From: Sorex araneus
Lineage: Eukaryota; Chordata; Mammalia; Eulipotyphla; Soricidae
Assembly (NCBI RefSeq): GCF_027595985.1
Contig: NC_073307.1
Coordinates: 119,688,678 to 119,752,677 of the forward strand
Reading direction: 5' to 3'
DNA: 64,000 nt
In this document: piece by piece, positions 35,006 to 47,800 of the stretch
Position numbering within the stretch: position 1 is the stretch's first letter
Layout of the letters: each line of letters begins with the position of its first letter
Made by a program: the position numbers and the translations under genes
The notes under the pieces: model-generated
Seen by the model: the letters and a program-made list of their open reading frames with translations, nothing else
What the model was told of the DNA's origin: nothing
The model's database searches: none

Positions 35006-35930
35006 AATTTGTTAAAAGTCCGGTACCAACTGGATTTGAAGAAAGCAGACTTGTGGATCTGCAATATTCATCAGCCTTCCCAAATACAGTTCCCAGAATC
35101 TCCAGAAACGTCAAATCCCTCATTATGGGGTCCACAGCCACCATTCAGAACTACAAGATCCTCCATTGACTGGATAAATGACTTTTATAACAAAGTCATA
35201 CATAAGTGTTTTTCAGAATTGTGGACCAAGACAGATACCCACCTTGCTTCCAGCATTTATACGTTCCTACCAGGAAGAAAGCCCTTGTACCCGGGAGCCC
35301 AACCCTTCCAAAAGGGAAGAAGTCTCTGGACCTTACTCCCTCATTCCCACTGTTGGCATCTACACTCTCTATAGGCTTGATGGAGCAGGAAAATGCCAGT
35401 TCTACGAAGAAATAACCCCCAAACATTTTAATTTCTCACACAATCATATTAACCCTGAATTGTGGGAGGGTGGTGGGACCACAGAAGTTATTAAACACAG
35501 ATCCTGTGATGTCAGAGGAAAAACAGCTGGAGAAGAGTTTAATAAGCAGCTGCCTTTTATTACAAGAGGCTTGACGTCATTATTTATTATTTCTAACACT
35601 AAAACACAAAGCCATGTGCTCTACTGTGAGCCAGGATGAAAAGGACATGTGGACTTTCCTGAGTATTTTAATATCCTCTTATTGACAATAGATAGAAGAA
35701 CTGAACAAGGACCGGACACAGGAAATGATTTTAGTGATTTCATTACAGGCACAGAGAAAAGCATTGCCAATGACAGACTTGGCAGATGGTCCGGTGAGGT
35801 TTCTAGCTTCTAAATAGCCTACTGGTCAACAAGACCACTATTGACACAGCTCAGGATGCAATTAATGAGTGTCCCAGTGAGCAGAAGAGTTTTTATAAAT
35901 ATATGTGGTAGCCTTGGTAGTGAAACACAG
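35006..35930 (+). other. Unidentified low-copy sequence with overlapping long frames
   Basis: Between two SINEs lies about 0.9 kb of balanced sequence with a 153-codon frame (35178-35639; includes GAGKCQFYEEITPKHFNF and RGKTAGEEFNKQLPFITR), overlapped by a 121-codon frame (35009-35374). The longer frame stops at TGA (35637-35639) and stays open for another ~57 codons. I do not recognise the product. It may be a decayed retrocopy of an unknown gene or chance openness. No clear poly(A) tail or splice sites. Confidence 0.3.
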
Positions 35931-35994
35931 GACGCTAGTGTTTAAATGTTAATTTAAAAACATTTCACAAGGAAAGCATTTGCAATTAGCAATT

Positions 35995-36925
35995 GCAAAT
36001 GGCCAAGCAGGGTTTGAACCTCAACATCCCAAATATTCCCCTGAGCCCACCAGGAGTGATCCCAGAGCACTACTGGGTGTGGCCAAAAAAAAAAAAAAAG
36101 AACAAAAACTAAAATAAAAGGTGGGACACAGAACATGTCTTCTGTATTGTCTTAAGTAACTGAAAGTCTTCAAAAATCAAAGCCAATATTCACAAGTACC
36201 AAGTCAAGTTCTTCTTGTAGTCGTTTCCCTCCTCCTCTATTCAACATGTGAGAAAAAGATGTTGAATCCTGAGTCCAGCAGAGGATTCAGGCTTCAAGCC
36301 CCTGCCCAGCTGAATCCCCGGGTCATGTGTGCTGAGGTGATCCTGACAGCCTCACTGTCCAGGGATTCCCCGTGAAAGGGAAGAAAAAAGATCCACAATG
36401 TCATCTATCCCTAGAATTTCAAATTTCACATTTACTACTGCTGAAAAAAAAAGTGTCATCAAAATACCACTGCAACTGAAGCAAGCACTAACTTTTCTAG
36501 TGAACACTTCCAAGTTGTATAGAATTTTAAAGGTTTTTTTCCCTGTTTTCCTGGTGTTTTTTTTGTTTTTTTTTTTGCTTTGTTCTGTTTTTGGGTCATA
36601 CTTGGCTGTGTTTAGGGCTTACTCCTCACTCTACCTTAGGGATCACTCCTAGCAGTGCTCAGAGAGCAAATCCAGTTGGACATGTGCAAGGCAAACGCCC
36701 TATCTAACATACTATCGCTCAGGCCCCTATTTTAAGCTTTGAGGCCCGGCCAATAGCAGAGCAGGTAAGGCACTTGCCTTGCATATGGCCAACCCGAGCT
36801 CAATCCCCTGCACAACATATGGTCCTGAGTCCTGACAGGAGCAATCTCTGAGTGCCACTCCAGGAGTAAATAGGCCCGGAGCACAGCCAGGTGTGGCCCC
36901 AAAGCAAAATAAACCAAAAAAAAAA
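35995..36925. repeat. Three SINE copies
   Basis: 35995-36115 plus (5'-truncated, starting within the head), 36575-36727 minus (ACTATCGCTCAGGCCCC end) and 36735-36925 plus (GAGGCCCGGCCAATAGCAGA head). 36120-36570 is unique. Confidence 0.7.
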
Positions 36926-36956
36926 CCTATTATAATTTATAGACCCGGGTTTTTAT

Positions 36957-37360
36957 AATAACCGACCCGGGTTCGATTCCCAGCATCCCATATGGTCCCC
37001 TGAGCACCACCAGGAGTAATTCCTGAGTGCAAAGCCAGGAGGTAACCCCTGTGCATTGCCAGGTGTGACCCAAAAAGCACTGTCACTGTCACTGTCATCC
37101 CACTGCTTTGATTTGCTTGAGCAGGCACCAGTGTAACATCTCCATTTTGAGACTTGTTGTTACTGTTTTTGGCATATCAAATACACTATGGGTAGCTTGC
37201 CAGGCTCTGCCATGGAGGTGAGATACTCTTGGTAGCTTGCTGGGCTCTCTGAGAGGGGTGGAGGAATCGAACCCAGGTCAGTCGCGTGCAAGGCAAACGC
37301 CCTGCCGTTGTGCTATTGCTCCAGCCCACCCAAAAAGCAAAAAGCAAAGAAAAAAAAAAA
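36957..37360. repeat. SINE-A interrupted by an inverted SINE-B
   Basis: Plus SINE-A body 36957-37079 (missing the first ~45 bp) resumes at 37328 with its tail. Between them is an antisense SINE-B at 37080-37327. ACCCAAAAAGCA appears at 37068-37079 and 37328-37339 as the 12-bp target duplication. Confidence 0.93.
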
Positions 37361-37489
37361 AGAAGTAACAAGTAAATAGGTCCAAGGCAAACATGGGAAA
37401 CAGAAAAGAACGTGATATCCCTGATCTTCCTGAGCAACAGGTATACATTCCCTCAGACACCTAAGGCTAGACGTACCTCTTTCCCCCAG

Positions 37490-37980
37490 TTTCCAAAACG
37501 TACTCTTGGACAGACATAGAATGACTGCACTCACTTTTGGAATATAAAATATCGTAATACGAGACTAACACCCAGGGACAGTAGAGACAGGGCCAGGAAG
37601 ACTGCTCCATGGTTGGAAGTTGGCCCTCGTGAGCTGGGGCCAGATGAGTTAGAGAAGTGATCACTTGGTCAATGATGGTGAGGGATCACTCAGCCCGGGG
37701 GATGTGTGCTGAAAGAAGATAAAGGACCAAACATGATGGCCTCTCACCATCTGTGAGAATATAATGTCCTATAATGCCCACAAGTAGAGAGAGAGTAAGA
37801 GGGAAATTGTCTGCCATAGAGGCAGGGGGGTACTGGGGAAGGGATACTGGGGACACTGGTGGTGGAAAATGTACACTGGTGGAGGGATGGATGTTCAATT
37901 ATTGCATGACTGAAACTCAAACATGAAAGTTTTGTCATTGTAGCTCACAGTGATTCAATAAAAAATTAATTGTTTAATTA
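37490..37980 (+). repeat. Longest R2 copy (~490 bp)
   Basis: It extends upstream through AATGACTGCACTCACTTTTG, GGACAGTAGAGACAGGGCC, GGATCACTCAGCCC, GTGCTGAAAGAAGATAAAGG, TGTCTGCCATAGAGGCAG and TGGAGGGATGGATGTTC to CACAGTGATTCAATAAAAAA. No protein frame. The family is probably an L1-mobilised or L1-3'UTR-derived repeat. Confidence 0.75.
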
Positions 37981-38944
37981 AAATGTGCTCCTAGGGAAAC
38001 ACAAAAGGTGAAATCCAAACTGCACAGAAGCAAACATCACAATGTAACTTAGAATACCACTTTGATAGAGCAATCCGCATATCAGCTTTAAACTTCAAAA
38101 AATGACAAGAACAAAATTTTTAGTTTCAGCTAAAATTATGTAGGAATTATTTCAACAATGCCTTGGAATCTTCTGTTAAATACAGTTATATTCAGCCTAT
38201 GGATAAGGCTATCACTAAACACATACAATGCACAAAGTAAAAGTTTAATCAGTAAGATTTTAATTTTATAGTTCCATTCTTTTCGGCAAGAACACTTGAT
38301 ACAACAAACTACCTCCAAACAGGAAATTTGTTATTTACCAGAAATAGTAACCCAGTATTTTATCAGCAAAAGTCATCCAAGGAAAGAATACAAAGTATGG
38401 AAGACCAATGCTTTAAAGGGAAAAATATTCTACAGTAAATTGGGAAGAAATTTTGCCATAAAAAGGTCATTTATTTTTCTGTAAAAGAGATTTTAAAATC
38501 TGCTGTTGCTGTTCATAACTGAATATCCCTAAGATCTATTAAGAATTCCTAAATTCTGTTAAAATATTAAAATAGATATTCCTAAAATCTGTTAAAAACT
38601 TAAATCTATTAGTATATGAAATAATGCAAACTGGGTACTTCCAAAAGTATACCTAGTTAAGAATATATTTCTTAAACATAATAATTTAAAAAAAAGGAAT
38701 ATATTTCTTTTGGAAGCACTATACAAATGACAGAATTGAAGGAAATCATGCCCTGCACAGTTTATGAACAATAAGAGGTGAAAAAAAACTTAAAATTTAT
38801 TCAGAAACAGAAAATCTTGTTTGATTCACTTTTGTCAAAATGCTAGATAATAGCTTCATGCACAATGCATTAAAAAATAAACTGAACTGTAATGAATCTA
38901 TACTATTAATAACTGTTTTTAAGTTACTAACAATTTGGCATAGA
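37981..38944. other. AT-rich unique intergenic sequence
   Basis: No gene or repeat recognised. Confidence 0.55.
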
Positions 38945-39445
38945 GGGGCCAGAGAGATAGTACAGCAGGTAGGGTGCTTGCTGACTGGAGTTCAAATCCT
39001 GGCATCCCATTTGGTCCCCCAACCACTACCAGGAGTAATTCCTCAGTAAAGAGCCAGGACTAAGCCTTACGCATTGCCAGATGTGACCCCGAAACAACAA
39101 CAAAACCAATTTGGTGTAGAAACAATAAAAAACAGAAAAAAAGGTTCTAATGGTAGAGGTAAAAGAAGTCAGGGTCCCTGAGCCACCTTAGTGGATCTGG
39201 GTCAAACACTTCTAGACTTCTCATTGCATAAGATACATGAAAGCTACTGTGCTAGGGGCCAGAGCAATAGTACAGCGGGTAGGGTGCTTGCCTTGCACGT
39301 GGCCAACCCAGGCTCGATTCCCAGCACCCTGAGCCGGATGGTCCCCCGAGCCCACCAAGAGTAATTCCTGAATGCAGAGCCAGGGGTAACCCCTGAGCAC
39401 CGCAAGGTGCGGCCCAAAAACCCAACAAAACAAAACAAAAAAACC
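38945..39445 (+). repeat. Two SINE-A copies
   Basis: 38945-39105 (GGGGCCAGAGAGATAGTACA; internal deletion in the head) and 39255-39445 (GGGGCCAGAGCAATAGTACA ... GTGCGGCCCAAAAACCC). Confidence 0.8.
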
Positions 39446-39469
39446 CTATTGCCTTAAGAGTTTAAGATA

Positions 39470-39533
39470 GAATGTGCTTGTATCTACTGCAAGCACATTC
39501 ACATACCAATGAATGTGCTTGCAGTAGATACAA
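39470..39533. repeat. Perfect 24-bp hairpin with alternative inner stem
   Basis: The arms 39478-39501 and 39510-39533 are exact reverse complements around an 8-nt loop (CATACCAA). An additional GAATGTGCTTG at 39470-39480 can pair with CAAGCACATTC at 39490-39500, so the left arm has two possible partners. It lies about 360-420 nt downstream of the SAAL1 stop codon. Confidence 0.92.
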
Positions 39534-39891
39534 ATATAAAATTCTCACATCAGAATCAAATTAAGAATTATCAAGAAAATTCTCATAACCTAACCACTTA
39601 AATATTCTAAAAAGAACCTCAAAACTTGTATTTTTTTTTTTTTACCTGCAGATGTCAAAAAAAACCACATGATGACGAAAACTAAAGGGGGATGTTTGAG
39701 TGTGGTGACCACTCCAGACCCAAATGCTAAACAAAGTCAGGTAAGGCTGGGAGAGGATCAAGGGCACGAGCTACCAAGACACTCCTGGTCTGATATAAGT
39801 CTTTTCCGTATTTCCTCTGGGTCCATTTCAACAGCGAGGAACATAAAGCTTATTTCTTGGGAAGAAGAAACTCCACTTCAGTTTTTAGCCC

Positions 39892-39984
39892 TCAGGTTTG
39901 AACCTTCAAGCTAGGAAAGCTTTCCTCCAGGTGGCCAGCCAAGGTCTTATCCACTTCCCGGAGGGTTCCGAGAAAGTCTTCCAC
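39892..39984 (-). CDS. SAAL1: SAAL1 last coding exon and stop
   Basis: Acceptor CTGACAG|GTG. 30 codons, [20 protein letters not shown] then [10 protein letters not shown], followed by TGA at 39894-39892. The 3'UTR continues below 39,891; I see no canonical AATAAA in its first ~400 nt, so the cleavage site is not placed. Confidence 0.95.
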   Translation of the reverse strand: MEDFLGTLREVDKTLAGHLEESFPSLKVQT

Positions 39985-42900
39985 CTGTCAGTCAGAGAGA
40001 AAACACAAACACACATGGTGAATTCTCCATCAGGGACTGCCAACGGGCCACTGCGAAAGGAACAGTGCGGGATCTGCAGGTAACAAGTGCACTTTCTGCA
40101 CATCCCAACCAGCCCAGGAAGCAACTAGCCGCCCCCTTCTTTTCACACCTGGCAATGCACAGGGGTTACTCCTCGCTCTGCACTCAGGAATTACTCCTGG
40201 CGGTGCTCAGGGGACCATATGGGGTGCTGGGAATTGAACCGGGTCGGCCGAGTGCAAGGCAAACGCCCTACCCGCTGTGCTATCGCTCCAGCCCCCGTTC
40301 TTTTCACTCTTGCACTCGTGTTTCTCCCCACAGTGCTTCCCATTAAGCTATAACTGAGCTATTACTGTCCCCCATGAGACACGCCCCCTCACTCCCACAT
40401 ACCTTAATTTATTTTCCTAAAAAAGCATAACCATGCCACTGGCTCCGAGCCAGGCTGTTTCACACGGAATGTCCCAGAGGGGGGCAAGTGAGCGCCCTCC
40501 CCGCACCCCCCAAGGGACCCAGCTCTGGCAGCCAAAAACCTCCACAACCCAACTGCCGCTGTGCTCAAGGCCACTCCCCACACACTCGGGTTGAGCCTCA
40601 CGCATGAGTCAAGTCTCCCGGAATCCAGGTGGAAGCCAGGTAATGCAGAACTTTGTGACCTTGGACTCTGGGCTCAATGGGACCAAGAGCAGAGATCCTC
40701 TGCCTGCTTCCTCCAGTCCCCAGCGACCCAGGGGTCACACCCAGAAGCCACCCACTGCTGGCGCCAGATGATCTCATCACTGGCCACCACCAGATCCCAC
40801 GGCTGCTTCTACCGCACGGGAGCATAAACACGAAGCCCCCATACTCTGAGCCAGGCTGTTTCACCTGGGGCGCCCCAGAGGATCGAGGGTGAGAGCCCTC
40901 CCTGCCCCAAGGGACCCAGCCCCGGCAGCCAAAAGACTCTACAACCCGACAGCCGGCACGTGCGCTCAAGGCCGCTCCCCACACGCTCCGACTGAGCCTC
41001 ACCGAGTAAACATATTCCTGGACCGCACCACATCCTAAGACACTCCCTACCCATTCTCCATAATTACCACACCACATTTGATGGGGTTCAGATAGGAGGT
41101 GAAAAATCAGAGGGAAATATGTGTGTGTGTATGCATATATACATATTTTCAGATATATATGTATATATACTAAAGCTCACATTACCCAAATTTTTAACAA
41201 CATGTTAGTGATATCCTATAGAATGTCTTAATGGCCCATGCCAAAATAGAACAATCTTCACATTGTTTCCTATATGAACACTGTTTGGCAAGCATGTTCA
41301 GCAGTTCTTCATAACAGACAATATGAAAGATATCATTTCGGTTATGTTTTGGGACAGGGATTGGGGTCTGAGATGGAAACATCCCGAATTTGGTGGTGGA
41401 AAGGTGTGATGGTGGTGGGATGGTCTTTGAATATTAAATATAATCAAATATTGTGAAGTAACATAAAATAAAAAATAAAATAAAAAAAGCTCCTACTTTC
41501 AAAGTGCGTCTTTTGGTAGCAAGTATGACAGAATTGTAGGAACCCTAAAAACGTACTTACTGGGTCCAAGAAATAGTATAGGAGATAAGGGCCTTGCCTT
41601 GCATGTGGATGTTACTGGTTTGAATCCCTGGCACCACATATGGTCTCCAGAGCACCGTGAAGGATCACTCCTAAGTACAGAGCCAGAAATAGTTCCTGAA
41701 CACTGCCAGGAGTAATCCAAAAAGGGAAGGAAGGTAGGAAGGAAGGGAGAGAGGGAGGGAGGGAGGGAGGGAGGGAGGGAGGGAGGGAGGGAGGGAGAGA
41801 GGATAGGGCACTTGCCTTGCATGTGGCTGACCCAAGATCAACCCCAGGCATCCTAAATGGTCCCCTGAGCACCGACAGGAGTAACTCCAAGTGCAAAGTC
41901 AGGAGTAAGATCTGATCATAGCTGAATATGGTTGAAAAACAAACAAAATAACAAAATAAAACACCTATTTACTAACCCTGTAGAGTCTTACTCTTGTTTC
42001 AAATACAGTTTCATGAGAGAATGAGTGCTGAGGAACTCAGTGTTGATTCATCCCTGACCATTTAAACTGTGGGGCTGGAGAGACTCAAAGGGCCGAGCAT
42101 CTGCTCCGCATGTGGGAGCCTTGCGTCCCGGCCCCAGCACCGGGTCTTCCAAGCCCCATCAGGAGTAACTCCTGAGCGTCGGGTCCAGATTAGCTTCTGA
42201 GTACTGCTGGGAATGGCCCAGAAACAAACAAATACTGTAACTTAGACTGTCTGGCGAGTGACTGACGCCTCAGTCACCTTGTCGGCAAAGCTGCCATGTC
42301 CTGGGAGTTACACCCACCGTCATTTCCCACTGTGGCCTCGGGGACCAGCGTGTTATTTAAGACACTATCATTGGGTAATCCCCTAAGCCTCCATCATGGA
42401 TGCATGTACCCCGACTCACCACTGGGCTGTAGAGAGGAAGGAGGTGTCGGAAGGCACAGGAACACTTCTCTTTGCTTAGCTGGCCTTCTTTCAGCCCCTG
42501 CGCCGCCATCTCCTAAAGCGGGACAAGGCAAAAAAGATGTAGGGAAGAATAAGGAAACTTTCTCATACGCCACTTGCATGTAAATACAAGCCGTATAAAT
42601 TATCCTTAACTGGTCCTGCAGGTATTTCCAGCGTTTGACATGGAACCTACCAGCAATTCTGTTTAGTGACTCCAACAGCCAAGTCGTCTCCCCTCCTCTG
42701 TCGCTGTCTCTACCCCCTTACGGACCGTATCAGCAATTCATCAGAAGGGCCACAGATTTGGAAGAGCTAGCACAGGGGATACAGGATTTGCCCGCAGCCC
42801 AGCACCTCGTGGCCTCCCAGCATCACTGGATCAGCACTAGCACCACCAAGTGGCCCAGAAAATCCTCCACCCTCGGGCCCAGGCAGCATCGGATACTCAC

Positions 42901-44844
42901 AAGCTGGTCCAGCAAGCTGAGCACCACTCAGGAGACACCCCTCCCCCAGGAAAGTTTATCAATACAGAAAGAACCATAAGAAATACAATCCAGAAAGAAT
43001 CTGACTTCAGTTATACAACTATGACATTCAGTATATAACTAACGTTTGTTTTGTTTTGCTTGGTGATGCAAGACAGTTTTTTTTTGTTGAACAAAATTTA
43101 CTCAGAAAGATGTGAGGGACCCAGATTCGACCTCCAGCACATTTGGTTCCCCAAGTCCTGCCAAGAGTGATCTCTGAGCACTGGGCCAAGAGTAAGCTTT
43201 GAACATAGCAGATGGAGTCCCCGAGAAAGAGAGAGAGAAAGAGAGAAGGAAAGAAAGAAAGAAGAAGACAGGAAGGAAGGAAGGAAGGAAGGAAGGAAGG
43301 AAGGAAGGAAGGAAGGAAGGAAGGAAGGAAGGAAGGAAGGAAGGAAGGAAAGAAGGAAGGAAGGAAGGAGAAAGAAGGGGACAAATGAACATGTATGTGA
43401 GGTGGAGAGGGAGAGAAAGCATAGCGGGTAGGATGCTTCCCTTGCACATGATCCACCCAGATTCAATCCCCAGAATCCCATATGGTCCCACAAGCACCTC
43501 AAGGAGTCATTCCCAAGTGCGGTGCCAGGAGTAAGCCCTGAGCGGATCAACTGACTCAGAGCACTAGGCCAAGAGTAGCCCCAAAACACTGCTGGATGTG
43601 GCCACCCACCTCTCTCCCCCAAAACAGGAACATTCTAATAACAGTGAACATATTCTAGAGGAATACTCCCTAAAACAAACTTAGAATAAATTTCTAGAGT
43701 TGTGTTATTTTGCAAAGGATATTAAGTAGGCTCTAAGGAAAAAAATCTTTCAGCAAAATGATCTGGAATGCAAAATGTTTATAGCAAAAAGTGAAGTGAG
43801 AGGCCAAAGCGATAGCACAGCAGGGAGGGCACTTGTCTTGCACACAGCCGATCCGGGGTCGATCACTGGCAACCCATATGGTCCCCCGAGCCCGCCATCA
43901 GTAATTCCTGAGAACTGAGCCAGGTGTAACCCTTGAGCAGTGCGAAGTGTGGCTCAAAAAACAAAAAGTCAAATGCAAAGAGCTGAACATGAAAGCCATA
44001 TATACTGAGTTGTGAGCATTTGATAAACATAAAACAAAAAATAAAACAACAAAACTCTTGTTTAAGAGTATTAAACTAGAAGTGGTCAAGTCTTTCCTGC
44101 CTCTATTTATCCAAATTTATAATACAGTTCTACTATTTTATAGCTTAAGGGGGCTGGAGCGATAGCACAGTGGGTAGGGCGTTTGCATTGCACGCGGCTG
44201 ACTGGGGTTCGATTCCCAGCATCCCATATGGTCCCCAGAGCACCACCAGGAGTAATTCCTGAGTGCAGGAGTAACCCCTGTGCATCACTGGGTGTGACCC
44301 AAAAAGTAAAAAAAAAAAAGAAAAAGAAACTACTGATACTAGTTGGAACATTATGCAGTCTATACTTTTTTTTTGTTAAATAAACAATTAATATTTCTTT
44401 CTTACCTTTGTTAATACCTGTAAAATATTAGACAGAAATTCACACGAGATATCCTTTAAGATTTTCAGGTGGAAATCATCTTGGCTTGAATCAGAATTTT
44501 TGGTTTCTTCTGTGTCAGACTCTGTTGAGTTCTCTGGCTTCTTCTGACAATGTTCCATATTTTGTAAAACACGAATCAAGCTGTCAATTAGCGGGAGATC
44601 TACTGTACATACAGGAGGCAAGGAATCAGTTGATTTTGGTTTCTCCAAGGCACAATTATAACTAAATAGAAAAGCTATAATATTTAGGAATAAAGATCAA
44701 GGGGAAACCAGCCCTTTCACATGTCAAAAGCATGTTGGCAATATGGCATTATGCTGCAGCCACCTTCTTGCCCGTAAGGCTGAACCTAGTGATCCCATTT
44801 CTGAAGTTACACTCAGTCTGAAAAAGGATAGCCAGAGAATGCGC

Positions 44845-44892
<48 letters not shown>

Positions 44893-47800
44893 CCACATTG
44901 CCTTGAAACTCTTTCTCTTTTATAAGGGCTATTTCAAAAGTGTTGTTGGATACAAACATACTCTCAGGTGCATAAATGTTTTTCCCTCAAGCATATGGAC
45001 AGAAAGAGCAACACTCAGGGTCTACTCCTACTTCTGCACTCAGGGATCACCCCTGATCGTTCAGGGGTCCGTATCTGGTGCTGGGAATAGAATCTGGATC
45101 TGCTACATACAAAGCAAAAGCACTACCCACTATACTCTCTCTCTAGCCCCCAAATTTGTTCAATTCTAAATGCAAACAACAACCTAAAAAAAATTTTACA
45201 ATTATATCAAAAGAATCAAATATCTAGGAATCAAATTAACAAAGGTGAAAGATATACATAAAAAACAGTAAGTTACTATTGTTAGAGAAATAAAAGACAC
45301 AAGCACTGCACTGTAGCACTGTTGTCCCATTGTTTATCGTTTGCTGGAGAGGGCATCAGTAACGTCTCCACGATGAGACTTGTTACTGTTTCTGGCATAT
45401 TGAATATGTCACGGGGAGCTGGCCAGGCTCTGCCGTGCAGGCCAGATACTCTCAGTAGCTTGCTGGGCTCTCCGAGAGGGACGTAGGAATTGAATCCGGA
45501 TCAGCCGCGTGCAAGGCAAATGCCCACCCGCTGTGCTCCAGTCCAGAAGACACAAGGTGGAAAAATATTCTCTGTTCATAGATTTAAAAAAACAGTTTAT
45601 CAGCTTTGGACTTTTTTTTTGGGGGGAGGAAGAAGTAGGGAGTAGTCGGGGGAGACCACACCCAGCATGATCAGGGGTCACTCCTGGCTCTGCACTCAGG
45701 AATTACTCTTGAAAAGGCTTAGGGGACTATATGGGATACTAGGATTGAACCACAGGCAAGGCAAGCACCCTGAAACAATAGTTTAAAGGACACCTTATGC
45801 AAAACTTTATATAGATTCAATGCAATCTCTCAAAAACCCTAGTGGCTTTGTTCAAGGACAGAAGGGAGGTACTACTAAAATTTGCAACAAACTAAAGAAA
45901 CCCCCAGGAGTAAAAGCAATGCTGAGAAAAAAACAGATTACAGGTATTGTGTTATCTGACCTTAAACTACACTGTAGAACTACAGTAATCAGAACAGTGT
46001 GGTATTAGAATTGTAAAAGCACATATTCAGGCAAAAGGAACATGACAGTCCAAACTCAATCCTTACATACATGAAGTTAGCTTATAAGAGCCAAAAGCAG
46101 TAAGTGGGGAAAGAAAAGTCTCTTCAACAAATTGTGCTGAAAAAATTAGTTAGCAATATGAGAAAGGATGAAATTGAATCACTATCTTAAACCATATACA
46201 AAAGCTAATCCCCAAATGGATTAAAGACTTAAATGTTAGACCCAACTCCATAAAACACACTGATGGAAACAACTGGGCCGGTGAGGGGGCTAAACGGCCT
46301 GGAGTGGACCTCACACCAGGCTGTCTCATCTGGGGCAACCCGGAGGTGGGATGGGGGCAGGTGAATTCCCTGCCCCGTCTCAATGAGCCCTGGCAGCAAA
46401 AAAGCTCCAGGACTGAATAACCACCATGCTCACAGCCAATCTCCACAGGCTGGGAAGAGCCTCACCCATGAGTGAACCTGCTGTATTTTAAATTTTAGAA
46501 TTTCTGGAGCTCTGCGGCCACAGGATATCTCATACTCTATATCACTGATGTACCAAGAATAGCACACCATATTTGATGGGGTTTAAAATAGGAGGTAACC
46601 AATCTCAGGAGCGGGGCATGTACACACACACACATGCACACATGCACATATGTGTATGTATAAAAGCACACAAGGCTCAACCTTTAATAAACATGTTAGT
46701 AATCTCTCATACAAATGCTTAACGGCTCCAGAGTGAAATACAACAGTCTTCACACACTTTCCACTAAAACTTTTTGGATCATTTTTAGCAGATTATTCAT
46801 TACAATCAATACAAAATAAATTATTTTGGTTCTGCTTTTGGGGCATGGTTTAGGATTTGGGGTGGAAATATTCGAAATATGGTGGTGGGAAGGTGCAATG
46901 ATGGTGGGATTGGTGTTCGAATATTAAATGTAATGAATTATTGTGAACTTAATAAAACTTAGATTAAATTGAAAAAATAAAATAAAAGGTCTGCAGTGCA
47001 TGCTTTGCATATGAGAGCCCCATGTTCAATCCTAGGCACAGCATCCCTGAACACCACTGACAGCAGTAGCCCCTGGCCAGGAATGGCCCAGAAAAGGAAA
47101 GAAAAAAGAAAAAACCTTTTTATTTATTTATTTAATTTATTTATTTATTCATTCATTCATTCATTCATTCATTTTTTTGGGGGGGGGGTCACACTCGGTG
47201 ATGCTCAGGGGTTTTTCCTGGCTTTGTACTCAGGAGCTATTCCTGGCGGTGCTGGGGGTACTATATGGGATGCCGGGTATCAAACCCAGGTCAGCCATAT
47301 GCAAGGCAAACGCCCTCCCAACTGTACTGTCGTTTACGCCCAGAAGAAAATTTTTTTTTTTTTTTTTTTTGCTTTTTGGGTCACACCCAGTGATGCTCAG
47401 GGGTTACTCCTGGCTCTGCACTCAGGAATTACTCCTGGCGGTGCTTGGGGGACCATATGGGATGCCGAGGATCGAACCCGGGTCGGCCGCGTGCAAGGCA
47501 AACGCCCTACCCGCTGTGCTATCGCTCCAGCCCCCCAGAAGAAAACTTTTTAAGAAAAGATAAAGAGGGCCAGAGAAATAGCATGGGAGTTAAGGCACTT
47601 GCTTGCCACACACATGACCAACCTTGCTTCCACACACACACACAAAAGTGCGTGTGTGTGCGTGTGTGTGCGAGTGCGTGTGCGTGTGTGTGCGTGCGTG
47701 TGCATGTGTGTGTGTGTGAAAGAAACAAAAGGGCCCAAAGAAACAGTACAACAAGCAGGGTGCTTGCCTCGCACATGGCTGACCCAGAAACTACCCCCAG

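Noticed and set aside
39470..39533. Hairpin as a microRNA gene
   Set aside because: Perfect 24-bp arms with an 8-nt loop and no flanking paired lower stem are atypical; expression evidence would be needed.
42635..42979. 114-codon frame as a gene inside SAAL1
   Set aside because: Opposite strand to SAAL1, overlaps SINE-like pieces, no homology or constraint visible.
43028..43622. 142-174-codon frames rich in LPSFLPSF repeats, and the matching [10 protein letters not shown] frame
   Set aside because: Pure translation of the (GGAA)n microsatellite.
46996..47563. 185- and 128-codon plus-strand frames
   Set aside because: They translate two antisense SINE-A copies; the motif [20 protein letters not shown] recurs at dozens of sites because it is the SINE read in reverse.
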